From: Phocaeicola dorei
GTDB taxonomy: Bacteria; Bacteroidota; Bacteroidia; Bacteroidales; Bacteroidaceae
Length of the DNA stretch: 64,000 bases
Assembly (NCBI RefSeq): GCF_013009555.1
Contig: NZ_CP046176.1
Coordinates: 5,053,501-5,117,500 of the forward strand
Direction: 5' to 3'
This document shows, piece by piece, positions 26,857 through 34,773 of the stretch; the stretch's first letter is position 1, and every line of letters starts with the position of its first letter. A program made the translations under genes and the position numbers. The notes below the pieces were generated by a model. The model had not been told where the DNA came from. It did no database searches and saw only the letters and a program-made list of their open reading frames with translations.

Positions 26857-27207
26857 ATGGAACTGCTCACACGAAACAACTTCGAGGGCTGGATGCAGAA
26901 GCTGATGGAACGGCTCGACCGTCAGGACGAACTGCTGCTGGCGATGAAGGCTGAGGGGAAACAGCCCACTATCACGGAAAGCATCCGCCTTTTCGACAAT
27001 CAGGATTTGTGCATGTTGCTCCAGATAAGCAAACGCACCCTCCAACGCTACCGCAGCGTAGGCGCATTGCCCTACAAGACGCTGGGCAAGAAGACCTATT
27101 ACAGCGAGGAGGACGTGCTGACATTCCTTTCCAACCATATCAAGGACTTCAAAAAGGAAGATATAGCCTTCTACAAGGCTCGTATCCATAATTTCTTTCA
27201 TAAATAA
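26857..27207 (+). CDS. xis2d-like: Excisionase-type helix-turn-helix protein Xis2d-like
   Basis: 116 residues, start ATG 26857, 3 bp after the previous stop. A helical N-terminus (NNFEGWMQKLMERLDRQDELL) precedes LFDNQDLCMLLQISKRTLQRYRSVGALPYKTLGKKTYY, the same HTH_17 fold as its neighbour. It ends in a basic helix (FYKARIHNFFHK). Second gene of the excision operon; in CTnDOT Xis2d is needed with Xis2c for excision and also for tra activation. Confidence 0.8.
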   Translation: MELLTRNNFEGWMQKLMERLDRQDELLLAMKAEGKQPTITESIRLFDNQDLCMLLQISKRTLQRYRSVGALPYKTLGKKTYYSEEDVLTFLSNHIKDFKKEDIAFYKARIHNFFHK

Positions 27208-27227
27208 CCCATTAAAACATTTTTCAG

Positions 27228-28799
27228 ATGGCAAAGAAAAAAGACGAAAAGGACGTGCTGGTAGTCCGTGACGAGAAGACAGGCGAGATCAGCGTGGTAG
27301 CCGGGCTGAACGCGGACGGCACACCCAAGCGCACCCCCGCAAAAGCGGAGAACGCGCAGAGTTTCCTGCAATTCGACCGACATGGCGACGTGCTGGACAA
27401 CTTCTTCAAGAACTTCTTCCGGCAGTGCAAGGAACCCAGCCGCTTCGGTTTCTACCGCATTGCGGCAGACCAAGCTGAAAATCTCTTAGAGGTGATGAAG
27501 CAACTGCTGAAAGACCCCGAAGCGAACAAGGAGCTGCTCGCCCCTCACAAGGTGGACACCTCCGACTATGAGAAGAAGGTGCAGGAAGAGATGGCAGCAC
27601 AACAGACAGAGAAACAAGAACCTCAAAAACAGGAGAACATGGAACAACGGAAAGAACAGCAACAGGACAAATCCGAACAGATGCAGGGCAAACGTGGCTA
27701 CCAGCCCATCGACGAGAGTAAAATCAACTGGCAGGAGCTGGAGGACAGATGGGGCGTAAAGCGGGACAACCTTGAAAAGTCCGGCGACCTTACGAAGATG
27801 CTCAACTATGGCAAGTCCGACTTGGTAAAGGTCAAACCGACCTTCGGCGGCGAATCATTCGAGCTGGACGCCCGCCTCTCCTTCAAGAAGGACGGTGAGG
27901 GAAACATCAGCCTCGTGCCGCACTTCATCCGCAAGGAGCAGAAGCTGGATGAGTACAAGGAACACAAATTCTCCGACAATGACCGGAAGAACCTCCGCGA
28001 AACGGGCAATCTCGGTAGGGTCGTGGACATTGTGGACAGGGAAACGGGCGAGATCATCCCCTCCTACATCAGCATCGACCGCAAGACGAATGAAATCACG
28101 GACATTCCGGCAAGCAGGGTGCGCATCCCGGAGCGCATCGGCAAGACGGAAATCACCACGCAGGAGCGGGACATGCTCCGCGCCGGACTGCCCGTACGCG
28201 ACAAGCTCATCGAGCGCAACGACGGCAGAAAGTTCGTCACCACCCTGCAAGTGAACGTGGAGCAGCGCGGCGTGGAGTTCGTGCCGGGAACCGGCAAGTC
28301 GCCCCGTACCGCACAGACACAGGAAACCAAAGGCGACACATCGAAAAGTCAGGCGCAGGGCGGGGAAAATGCCGCACAGACCAAGAAGGAGCAACGCCGC
28401 AACACGTGGACGAACGAGGACGGCAGCATCCGCCCCATCAGCAAATGGAGCGGCGTGAGCTTCACCGACCAGCAGAAAGCCGACTATGTGGCGGGTAAAG
28501 CCGTGAAGCTGGAGAACGTGACCGACAAGCAGGGCTTCCATGCCACGATGTATATCAAGTTCAACCCGGAGAAGGGACGCCCGTACCGCTACGACACGAA
28601 CCCTGACAATGCACAGCAGGTTGCTCCGTCCAACGAGAGCCGCACGCAGGTGGCGGTGAACAACGATGGCAAGACCAACGAGGCTACAAAGAATCTGAGA
28701 GAGCCGTTGCAGAAAGGTCAGACCAACCCGAAGGACGCCCGCCAGCAACAGCAGCAGGAGAAGCCGCAGAAGAAAACGGGCAAGGGCATGAAAATGTAA
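27228..28799 (+). CDS. Excision-operon Orf3-like DUF4099/DUF3945 protein
   Basis: 523 hydrophilic residues. Residues about 1-125 are a charged lead domain (EKDVLVVRDEKTGEISVV). Residues 125-160 are a Gln/Glu-rich linker. Residues 160-230 (INWQELEDRWGVKRDNLEKSGDLTKML) match the DUF4099 pattern, and 230-350 match DUF3945 (ELDARLSFKKDGEGNISLVPHFIRKEQK). A low-complexity linker and a partial repeat of the DUF3945-type unit (YVAGKAVKLENVTDKQGFHATMYIKF) follow, then a Gln/Lys-rich tail. Its place between xis2d and exc is that of CTnDOT orf3. The biochemical role is unknown. Confidence 0.82.
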   Translation: MAKKKDEKDVLVVRDEKTGEISVVAGLNADGTPKRTPAKAENAQSFLQFDRHGDVLDNFFKNFFRQCKEPSRFGFYRIAADQAENLLEVMKQLLKDPEANKELLAPHKVDTSDYEKKVQEEMAAQQTEKQEPQKQENMEQRKEQQQDKSEQMQGKRGYQPIDESKINWQELEDRWGVKRDNLEKSGDLTKMLNYGKSDLVKVKPTFGGESFELDARLSFKKDGEGNISLVPHFIRKEQKLDEYKEHKFSDNDRKNLRETGNLGRVVDIVDRETGEIIPSYISIDRKTNEITDIPASRVRIPERIGKTEITTQERDMLRAGLPVRDKLIERNDGRKFVTTLQVNVEQRGVEFVPGTGKSPRTAQTQETKGDTSKSQAQGGENAAQTKKEQRRNTWTNEDGSIRPISKWSGVSFTDQQKADYVAGKAVKLENVTDKQGFHATMYIKFNPEKGRPYRYDTNPDNAQQVAPSNESRTQVAVNNDGKTNEATKNLREPLQKGQTNPKDARQQQQQEKPQKKTGKGMKM

Positions 28800-28859
28800 T
28801 CCCGTGTCCGCCACTGAATCCAAAATAAAATCCAAAGTATCAACAAAAAAGAAGAAGAC

Positions 28860-30947
28860 ATGAAGACAATCATTGCAGAAAAGCCCTCCGTGGCACGTGA
28901 AATCGCCCGCATCGTGGGCGCGACAAAGAGAGAGGAAGGATATTTCGAGGGAGGCGGTTATGCCGTGACATGGGCATTCGGACACCTCGTTCAGCTTGCC
29001 ATGCCCGACGGCTACGGCGTGCGCGGATTTGTCCGTGACAACCTCCCGATTATTCCCGACACATTCACGCTCGTCCCCCGTCAGGTCAGGACGGAGAAAG
29101 GTTACAAGCCCGACAGCGGCGTGGTGTCGCAGATAAAAGTCATCAAAAGACTGTTCGACACAAGCGAACATATCATCGTGGCGACCGATGCCGGACGCGA
29201 GGGAGAGCTTATCTTCCGCTACCTCTACCACTATACGGGTTGCACCACTCCTTTCGTGCGCCTGTGGATCAGCTCTCTCACCGACAAAGCTATCCGCGAG
29301 GGACTGCGGAAACTCGAAGACGGCAGCAAATACGACAACCTCTACCTCGCCGCCAAAGCGCGGAGCGAATCCGACTGGCTCGTGGGCATCAACGGCACAC
29401 AGGCGTTATCCATCGCCGCCGGACACGGCACGTATTCCGTGGGGCGGGTGCAGACACCAACGTTGGCTATGGTATGTGAACGCTACTGGGAGAACCGCCG
29501 CTTTACGTCCGAAGCATTCTGGCAGCTCCATATCGCAACGGACGGTTGCGACGGCGAAGTCGTGAAATTCTCATCCTCCGAGAAATGGAAAGAGAAAGAA
29601 CCGGCGATGGAACTATATAATAAGGTAAAGGCGGCAGGTTGCGCCACTGTCACGAAAGCCGAGCGCAAGGAGAAGACGGAGGAAACTCCCTTGCTCTACG
29701 ACCTGACCACGCTCCAGAAAGAAGCCAACGCCAAGCACGGCTTCACGGCGGAACAGACGCTTGAAATCGCGCAGAAACTCTACGAAAAGAAGTTGATAAC
29801 CTATCCGAGAACGGGAAGCCGCTACATCCCCGAAGACGTGTTTGCCGAAATTCCCAAACTGCTCGCTTTCATCGGCACACAGCCCGAATGGAAAGACAAG
29901 GTGCGGGCAAAAGCCGCCCCGACACGCCGCAGCGTGGACGACGGCAAGGTGACAGACCACCATGCCCTGCTCGTCACGGGTGAGAAACCGCTCTTCCTCT
30001 CCAAAGAGGACAATACCATCTATCAGATGATTGCCGGGCGCATGGTCGAGGCATTCTCTGAGAAATGCGTCAAGGATGTGACCACTGTCACGGCGGAATG
30101 TGCCGGAGTGGAGTTTACCGTAAAAGGCAGCGTCGTGAAGCAAACCGGATGGCGTGCCGTCTATGGCGAGGAAAAAGAGGAAATTACCATCCCCGGCTGG
30201 CAGGAAGGCGACACGCTGACACCGAAAGGCTCGTCCATTACCGAAGGAAAGACCAAACCCAAGCCGCTGCATACCGAAGCCACCCTGCTCTCGGCAATGG
30301 AAACGGCGGGCAAGGAAATTGAGGACGACGCACTGCGGCAGGCGATGAAGGACTGTGGCATCGGTACTCCCGCCACACGCGCCTCCATCATCGAAACGCT
30401 TTTCAAGCGCGGTTACATGGAACGCTGCAAGAAGTCGCTTGTTCCCACCGAAAAAGGACTTGCCCTCAATTCCGTCGTCAAGACGATGCGCATCGCCGAT
30501 GTTGCCATGACGGGCGAATGGGAAAAGGAGCTGGCGCGTATCGAGCGCGGGGAACTGTCCGACGACACCTTCCGCAAGGAGATAGAGGCGTACACACGTG
30601 AGATAACCTCCGAACTGATCTCGTGCGACAAGCTCTTCGGCAGCCGTGACTCCGGCTGCGCGTGTCCCAAGTGTGGCACGGGCAGGATGCGGTTCTACGG
30701 CAAGGTGGTACGCTGCGACAACACGGAGTGCGGACTGCCCGTGTTCCGGCTGAAAGCGGGACGCACCCTGTCCGACGATGAAATCAAAGACCTGCTCACC
30801 GAAGGGCATACCAAGCTGCTCAAAGGGTTCAAGAGCAAACAGGGCAAGAGTTTCGATGCTGTTGTCGCCTTTGACGGGGAATATAACACGACTTTTGTGT
30901 TCCCGGAGGCTAAAAAGGACAAGAAATTTTCAGGACGGAAGAAATAG
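28860..30947 (+). CDS. exc: Exc, type IA topoisomerase III
   Basis: 695 residues. N-terminal Toprim domain: MKTIIAEKPSVAREIARIVG, then VATDAGREGELIFRYLYH with the acidic metal-binding residues. Active-site Tyr near residue 315 in LITYPRTGSRYIPED. GIGTPATRASIIETLFKRGYM is the conserved late type IA motif. A C-terminal zinc ribbon (CPKCGTGRMRFYGKVVRC, then CG) binds single-stranded DNA. It ends the xis2c-xis2d-orf3 operon, so it corresponds to CTnDOT Exc, which has topoisomerase III activity and promotes excision; it also resembles chromosomal TopB. Confidence 0.94.
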   Translation: MKTIIAEKPSVAREIARIVGATKREEGYFEGGGYAVTWAFGHLVQLAMPDGYGVRGFVRDNLPIIPDTFTLVPRQVRTEKGYKPDSGVVSQIKVIKRLFDTSEHIIVATDAGREGELIFRYLYHYTGCTTPFVRLWISSLTDKAIREGLRKLEDGSKYDNLYLAAKARSESDWLVGINGTQALSIAAGHGTYSVGRVQTPTLAMVCERYWENRRFTSEAFWQLHIATDGCDGEVVKFSSSEKWKEKEPAMELYNKVKAAGCATVTKAERKEKTEETPLLYDLTTLQKEANAKHGFTAEQTLEIAQKLYEKKLITYPRTGSRYIPEDVFAEIPKLLAFIGTQPEWKDKVRAKAAPTRRSVDDGKVTDHHALLVTGEKPLFLSKEDNTIYQMIAGRMVEAFSEKCVKDVTTVTAECAGVEFTVKGSVVKQTGWRAVYGEEKEEITIPGWQEGDTLTPKGSSITEGKTKPKPLHTEATLLSAMETAGKEIEDDALRQAMKDCGIGTPATRASIIETLFKRGYMERCKKSLVPTEKGLALNSVVKTMRIADVAMTGEWEKELARIERGELSDDTFRKEIEAYTREITSELISCDKLFGSRDSGCACPKCGTGRMRFYGKVVRCDNTECGLPVFRLKAGRTLSDDEIKDLLTEGHTKLLKGFKSKQGKSFDAVVAFDGEYNTTFVFPEAKKDKKFSGRKK

Positions 30948-31006
30948 TATTAACTTTGCCACTTGTTCAGAGTAATGAATTGTTCTTCGATACCGGATTA
31001 CACTCA

Positions 31007-31109
31007 TACTTTGGATTTAGTGGTGGCACTCGGAGGGATACCGAGTGCCTTTTTCTTCCTTTTTCCAACCGATTATCCCGTTAATTATCAATCCGCTAAA
31101 TCCAAAGTA
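31007..31109 (+). promoter_or_regulatory. Long-range stem enclosing a terminator hairpin before DUF1896
   Basis: The 17-bp arms at 31007-31023 and 31093-31109 pair with one mismatch; the second ends exactly at the base before the DUF1896 ATG. Inside lies GGCACTCGG, a 7-nt loop and CCGAGTGCC (31025-31049) followed by TTTTT, a convincing intrinsic terminator. The structure could terminate exc transcripts or act as an attenuator for the genes after it. Confidence 0.7.
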
Positions 31110-31562
31110 ATGAACAACAAGAAGAAAAACGAGGGTCAGACCGACTTTTCCTATTACGGTCTGTACCTGCTGGACTATCTCCGCACGAACAAGTTTGAAC
31201 AGGCTGACGACACCGCTTTCATACGGGAACGGGCCGACCGTGCCGCCGAAACGTATGAGAGGGCACGGCTTGAAGGCTATCCCGCCGATGGTGCGCAGGA
31301 ACTGGCGATGGACACGCTGCTGCGCGGGCTGCATTATTCCCGTTACGCCATCCTCCGCGAAGTCGTGGAAAACGAGTTTGCCGATGAAGTGCCGGAAGAG
31401 AAGCGTGAAGCCTTTGTCCTGAAACTGCTGCCGCTTGTCGGCAACGTGTTCTCCGTCTATGACCTCTCGGATGACAATTTCGCCCTGTCTTCCGATTACG
31501 ACCTGCTCTACACGGAGCTGACGGGAGCAACCGTCCTTTACTTAGACGAATATGGCGTTTAA
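31110..31562 (+). CDS. DUF1896 family protein
   Basis: 150 residues from ATG 31110 (MNNKKKNEGQTDFSYYGLYL); a longer frame from 30963 would run through the terminator hairpin and is rejected. The helical, acidic sequence (YGLYLLDYLRTNKFEQADDTAFIRERADRAAETYERARLEG) matches the DUF1896 pattern found beside bmhA in Bacteroides ICEs. The last 11 bases overlap the start of the methylase gene. No function is known. Confidence 0.82.
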   Translation: MNNKKKNEGQTDFSYYGLYLLDYLRTNKFEQADDTAFIRERADRAAETYERARLEGYPADGAQELAMDTLLRGLHYSRYAILREVVENEFADEVPEEKREAFVLKLLPLVGNVFSVYDLSDDNFALSSDYDLLYTELTGATVLYLDEYGV

Positions 31563-32280
31563 CCGCAAACAGAAACTGCGGGACAACATCGAGGCGATAC
31601 GGACGGCATTCATCCTTGACAGGGAAAATAGGACAGCGACAACCGAAGAGCGTGCCATACTTCAAAGGTACTGCGGTTTCGGCGGTCTGAAATGTATCCT
31701 CAACCCTGCAAAGGAACTGACGGATGCCGTCCGGTGGGCGAAATCCGACCTCGAACTGTTCGCCCCGACGGTGGAGCTGCACAGGCTTATCCGTGAGAAC
31801 AGCAAGGACGAAACAGAGTACAAGCGGTTTGTGGATTCGCTGAAAGCGTCCGTGCTGACCGCTTTCTACACCCCCAAAGAGATAACCGACACCATCGCGG
31901 ACGTGCTGGCAGATTACAGCGTCCGCCCCGCCCGTATGCTCGAACCGTCGGCAGGTGTCGGCGTGTTCGTGGATTCCATGCTGCGGCACAGCCCCAATGC
32001 GGATGTGATGGCTTTCGAGAAGGATCTGCTCACGGGTACAATCTTGAGGCATCTCTATCCCGACCAGAAAATGCGCACCTGCGGTTTTGAGAAAATCGAA
32101 AGACCGTTCAACAATTATTTCGACTTGGCGGTGTCCAACATTCCGTTCGGTGACATTGCCGTGTTCGACGCGGAGTTTCAGCGGAGCGACTCTTTCGGCA
32201 GACGCTCCGCCCAGAAAACCATCCACAACTATTTCTTTCTCAAAGGACTGGATGCCGTGCGTGACGGCTGTAACTCGTAA
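31552..32280 (+). pseudogene. bmhA: BmhA-type N6-methylase/helicase gene, truncated after about 240 codons
   Basis: The reading frame starts MAFNRKQKLRDNIEAIRTAF and has the DNA methylase region of the very large methylase-helicase proteins of these ICEs: AFYTPKEITDTIADVL, LEPSAGVGVFVDS and the N6-adenine catalytic NIPF (in LAVSNIPFGDIAVFD). The full protein is typically well over 1,500 residues. Here the frame stops right after YFFLKGLDAVRDG, where relatives continue with GG(I/V). The native coding sequence ends near 32,268 and the last residues (CNS) come from inserted DNA. The methylase core retains NPPF-like and motif I elements, but the target recognition and helicase parts are gone, so it is likely inactive. 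Confidence 0.82.
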
Positions 32281-32346
32281 CTTTGCCGCATCACTTTTTC
32301 GTAACATTAAATATTTCACTTTACGAAAACTATATTTATGTAGAAA
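32269..32346. other. Left boundary sequence of the inserted element
   Basis: Starting right after bmhA the sequence is TGTAACTCGTAACTTTGC, i.e. a TG terminus with GTAACT twice, then further CGTAAC and ACTTTACG-type copies before 32,330. Terminal TG plus short repeated motifs is what ends of rve-type (IS21, Mu-like) transposons look like. The same stretch includes GTAACTTTGC (32277-32286), which also fits a TAnnTTTG promoter or a CTnDOT core. Which reading is right cannot be decided here. Confidence 0.4.
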
Positions 32347-32721
32347 ATGGATGCAAAAAAGATTACAGAAGACTACCACGACTGGCATAACATTGCCGAA
32401 CTTCGACTTCTTGGCTTGAGCCGTTCTCAAATAGCAAAGAAGCTGCAACTTCCTCCCGGCAGAGTCATGCGGCTTTCCCGATTAAATGTTGATGAGCTTC
32501 TTCAACATGGCAATCGTCCGCGCCCTTCTTATTCCTGCCGTCTCGATCCTTATGAGGAGTCAGTTAAGCATTTGCTGATAACCTGTCCTTATTATTCTTC
32601 CACCCAGATTCATGAATATCTAAAGGAGAATAATCCCTCTTTTCCAAAAGTCTGTGAAAAGACTGTTTTCAATTACGTAAAAAAAATACGTAAAAGATAC
32701 GATATACCTGCAAGAGTATAA
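32347..32721 (+). CDS. IS21 IstA-like helix-turn-helix protein (transposase N-terminus or stand-alone)
   Basis: 124 residues. The first part (WHNIAELRLLGLSRSQIAKKLQLPPGRVMRLSR) is a helix-turn-helix. The second (DPYEESVKHLLITCPYYSSTQI, then VCEKTVFNYVKKIRKRYDIPA) is like the second DNA-binding domain of IS21 IstA proteins. The DDE catalytic domain that follows in IstA is absent and no continuation is seen in other frames after the stop. So it is either a transposase remnant or a small DNA-binding protein. It lies 78 bp inside the element boundary. Confidence 0.5.
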   Translation: MDAKKITEDYHDWHNIAELRLLGLSRSQIAKKLQLPPGRVMRLSRLNVDELLQHGNRPRPSYSCRLDPYEESVKHLLITCPYYSSTQIHEYLKENNPSFPKVCEKTVFNYVKKIRKRYDIPARV

Positions 32722-32805
32722 TTTTTTGCAGCAACAATCTTTTGTTCAGAATTCAATAAGAATCTGAACTGCATCCTTATTACCGAAATTTAAATAAAAG
32801 ACATT

Positions 32806-33177
32806 ATGAAATCCGTTATTTCAGACAATAAGATTATTCCATTCCTGCCTTGTTATAAAAGGACATCACAGTTGCATGAAACCAAAGTTAGTGATCTGAA
32901 AACTGTATATGGATGTAATGGATATGCGGTTTATGATTATATAGAAAATGAGATATTCCGTACAGGAAACCATTCATTGTATTGGTGTAAGAATATGCTT
33001 TGCAGAGTAGCGGACTATTGGGCACTCTCTCCGGAAGAAGTGGAGAAAATCGTGGAGTATTGTATTCAGGTTGACTTGTTCAATGCTGAGTTGTATACCA
33101 AGTATCATATTCTTACATCCGCAGAAATCAGGCAACAGTATAATAATGCCGGTTTCTTCATGGCTGTCAATTCATAA
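32806..33177 (+). CDS. Short DUF4373-like (Lin1244/Lin1753 N-terminal) protein
   Basis: 123 residues. The sequence IPFLPCYKRTSQLHETKVSDLKTVYGCNGYAVYDYIENEIFR, then the CRVADYWALSPEEVEKIVEYCIQVDLFN block, matches the N-terminal winged-helix-type domain of the larger protein at 34774-35865 (GYAIYQYVLNEIYR, then CAEYWNMREEEVLRIINYCTETGLFN). It stops where the other continues. It may be a stand-alone paralogue or a partial duplication. These domains occur in phage and ICE replication-type proteins. Confidence 0.65.
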   Translation: MKSVISDNKIIPFLPCYKRTSQLHETKVSDLKTVYGCNGYAVYDYIENEIFRTGNHSLYWCKNMLCRVADYWALSPEEVEKIVEYCIQVDLFNAELYTKYHILTSAEIRQQYNNAGFFMAVNS

Positions 33178-33196
33178 TCACTAATCCGAAAATACT

Positions 33197-33415
33197 ATGT
33201 TGATAAGATGTGAAATGTTAAAAAAACTGGCAAACGCTTTTATAGAGGTAGCCAAAGAGGAGAACCTGCCTGTAAATATCACAATGGGCAGGTCTTATAC
33301 AGACTCCGGCAGTTCCAGACAAGTTGGTATTATTCTTGAATTTGACAGTTGGAACTCGAAAATCATCAATGATAAATTAGCTGACACCATCAACAGAATC
33401 TTCGAACTCGAATAA
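33197..33415 (+). CDS. Small unknown protein (72 residues)
   Basis: Begins MLIRCEMLKKLANAFIEVAKEE; a helix followed by beta-like VNITMGRSYTDSGSSRQVGIILEFDSW. No family recognised. First of six small AT-rich genes packed head to tail (33197-34666), spaced by 2 bp or overlapping, which argues that they are real and co-transcribed. Confidence 0.6.
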   Translation: MLIRCEMLKKLANAFIEVAKEENLPVNITMGRSYTDSGSSRQVGIILEFDSWNSKIINDKLADTINRIFELE

Positions 33416-33417
33416 AT

Positions 33418-33639
33418 ATGAACCAAATGAATATAGAATTAAGTAAGATGCAGCTTATTCATTTAAGGAATATCTGCAAAAAAGGATGGGGTGGTTATAG
33501 TAAACCCTCTGATGATTTAGAAGAAATGGTAAAAAACGGTTTGTTGACGAAATCGGCTGGACCATTTGGTGATGTTGTTTATCGTCCAACTGATGCTGGG
33601 CGTAGTTATATTAATGACTTCAATAACGAACAGAAATGA
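33418..33639 (+). CDS. Small winged-helix-like protein (73 residues)
   Basis: MNQMNIELSKMQLIHLRNICKK is followed by LEEMVKNGLLTKSAGPFGDVVYRPTDAGRSYI, which reads as a recognition helix, a wing and a terminal segment like small winged-helix regulators. The assignment is by pattern only. Its stop overlaps the next start (ATGA). Confidence 0.55.
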   Translation: MNQMNIELSKMQLIHLRNICKKGWGGYSKPSDDLEEMVKNGLLTKSAGPFGDVVYRPTDAGRSYINDFNNEQK

Positions 33640-33911
33640 GTCACATAGATGGCACTAGAAAATCGTATTCATCTCCATACGAGATAACGGTCTGTATGAC
33701 CAAAGAGGAATGTAAGATATTGCTTCCGTTCTTTCAGAAAGCATATAAGAGTGTAAAATCAAAATACGAAAAGTATAATGATATTCACAATGGAGGGGAG
33801 GCTACGGAAAGAGAAGAAAATCTTCTTATGAAATACTCTGAGCAGTTGGAAAGACTGGAGAGTGTTTTATCATCTATTGATGAAATTTTAAAATTGGACA
33901 GATATGAGTAA
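33636..33911 (+). CDS. Small coiled-coil-like unknown protein (91 residues)
   Basis: Mostly helical and charged: MTKEECKILLPFFQKAYKSVKSKYEKYNDIHNGGEATEREENLLMKYSEQLERLESVLSS, in which the last half has a heptad-like pattern. It overlaps both neighbours (ATGA upstream, 8 bases downstream). No family recognised. Confidence 0.55.
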   Translation: MSHIDGTRKSYSSPYEITVCMTKEECKILLPFFQKAYKSVKSKYEKYNDIHNGGEATEREENLLMKYSEQLERLESVLSSIDEILKLDRYE

Positions 33912-34125
33912 AAAAAGAACAATGCAAATAGATGTAATTGAGGAAGTAAAAGGAACTCAATTCATGCAATGCAAACTGTATATAGATGGCAATGCGAGTG
34001 TTATTCTTATGAATAAAATCGATTATGAAAGGCTGTTAAGCGATAGTTTTTTTGTGCGTGATGGTAAAAATCGGGATTCAGCCGGAGTGTTGAATACTAC
34101 TAACACTTTTTTAGAAAAAGATTAA
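33904..34125 (+). CDS. Small unknown protein (73 residues)
   Basis: MSKKRTMQIDVIEEVKGTQFMQCKLYIDGNASVILMN then KIDYERLLSDSFFVRD; alternating hydrophobic residues suggest a small beta-rich fold. It overlaps the previous gene by 8 bases. No family recognised. Confidence 0.5.
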   Translation: MSKKRTMQIDVIEEVKGTQFMQCKLYIDGNASVILMNKIDYERLLSDSFFVRDGKNRDSAGVLNTTNTFLEKD

Positions 34126-34144
34126 TATTTAAAATTAATTCGAT

Positions 34145-34408
34145 ATGAGCAAATATCAAACAGAAGCTGGGATAGAATGTACTCCCGAAGAATGTAAGTT
34201 GATTGACTCTCTGAAACGACTTGCAAAAAAGTGGGAAAAGGATGGTAAGCGTCTTTGGCTGTATTCAGCCAGTGGTTCGCTTCATGTAATGATGCATGGA
34301 GATACAGACAATAATCCTACACCGGAATTTACGCAATATGGAGGTAGCAATATTGAAAATAGTGTAACTACTATTGATGGCATATTAAATGATGGTGGAG
34401 ATTGGTAA
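34145..34408 (+). CDS. Small unknown protein (87 residues)
   Basis: CTPEECKLIDSLKRLAKKWEKDGKRLWLYSASGSLHVMMHGD, a helix then beta strands, ending DGILNDGGDW. The TPEECKLI start resembles TKEECKILL in the 33636 gene, hinting at a shared small domain. The stop is directly followed by the next gene. Confidence 0.55.
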   Translation: MSKYQTEAGIECTPEECKLIDSLKRLAKKWEKDGKRLWLYSASGSLHVMMHGDTDNNPTPEFTQYGGSNIENSVTTIDGILNDGGDW

Positions 34409-34666
34409 TTGACTAATAACGATATAGGTATGAATATAGATACTGAATTTAACGTAGGAGATAGCGTATGCTATCTGAGCGGGGATAACATTATCCATAC
34501 AAGTATAAGCAAAATAATTATCGAAATATCCTATACTGATGATAGTTTTCTTATGGTTTATAAGCTGTCAGATGGGCTAAGTGTGCCCAGAAACAATTAT
34601 CCACAATGGGGAAAAAGACTTTTTAGAGATAAGGATAGTTTAATGAGATATTTATCAGAATCGTAA
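34409..34666 (+). CDS. Small unknown protein (85 residues, TTG or later ATG start)
   Basis: Starts TTG at 34409 immediately after the previous stop, or ATG at 34430 (MNIDTEFNVGDSVCYLSGDNI, 78 residues), which looks more natural. The sequence is beta-rich, like a small SH3- or tudor-like barrel (VGDSVCYLSGDN...SKIIIEISY...MVYKLSDG), a guess from pattern. It ends just before the tRNA-like sequence. Confidence 0.5.
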   Translation: MTNNDIGMNIDTEFNVGDSVCYLSGDNIIHTSISKIIIEISYTDDSFLMVYKLSDGLSVPRNNYPQWGKRLFRDKDSLMRYLSES

Positions 34667-34667
34667 C

Positions 34668-34742
34668 GGAACAATGGACTAACAGGCAAGTCACCGCATT
34701 GTATGCAGGCTGGTGATACAGGTTCGAATCCTGTTTGTTTCA
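34668..34742 (+). tRNA. tRNA-like sequence, possible tRNA-Thr(TGT), irregular anticodon arm
   Basis: A 7-bp acceptor stem (GGAACAA with TTGTTTC, one G-T pair), D arm GACT/AGTC with an 8-nt loop, and a perfect T arm ACAGG-TTCGAAT-CCTGT are all in the right order, with A73. The anticodon arm CCGCATTGTATGCAGG pairs only as CCGC/GC(A)GG with a bulge, giving the loop ATTGTAT and anticodon TGT. The variable region is long. CCA is not encoded. It may be an element-borne functional tRNA or a decayed one. Confidence 0.5.
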
Positions 34743-34773
34743 CACTGAAAAAAAATTCTTAAAACGTATAATT

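Noticed and set aside
27855..29231. 458-codon minus-strand frame across orf3 and exc
   Set aside because: It overlaps two well-supported genes entirely and has the Leu/Val/His-rich composition of an antisense shadow in GC-rich coding DNA.
29613..30809. 398-codon minus-strand frame inside exc
   Set aside because: Shadow of the topoisomerase gene, with no recognisable motif or ribosome site.
30963..31109. N-terminal extension of DUF1896
   Set aside because: It would be translated through a strong terminator hairpin; the ATG at 31110 gives the usual protein.
32277..32286. Second CTnDOT-type core GTAACTTTGC at the bmhA break, as proof of an IntDOT insertion
   Set aside because: It lies 8 bp inside the inserted sequence, and the bmhA reading expected there (GG then I/V) leaves no room for TTTGC. 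It equally fits a TAnnTTTG promoter box. Kept only as a possibility.
31219..32448. 409-codon minus-strand frame across DUF1896, bmhA and the element boundary
   Set aside because: It spans a junction between unrelated DNA segments and carries no family resemblance; a shadow.
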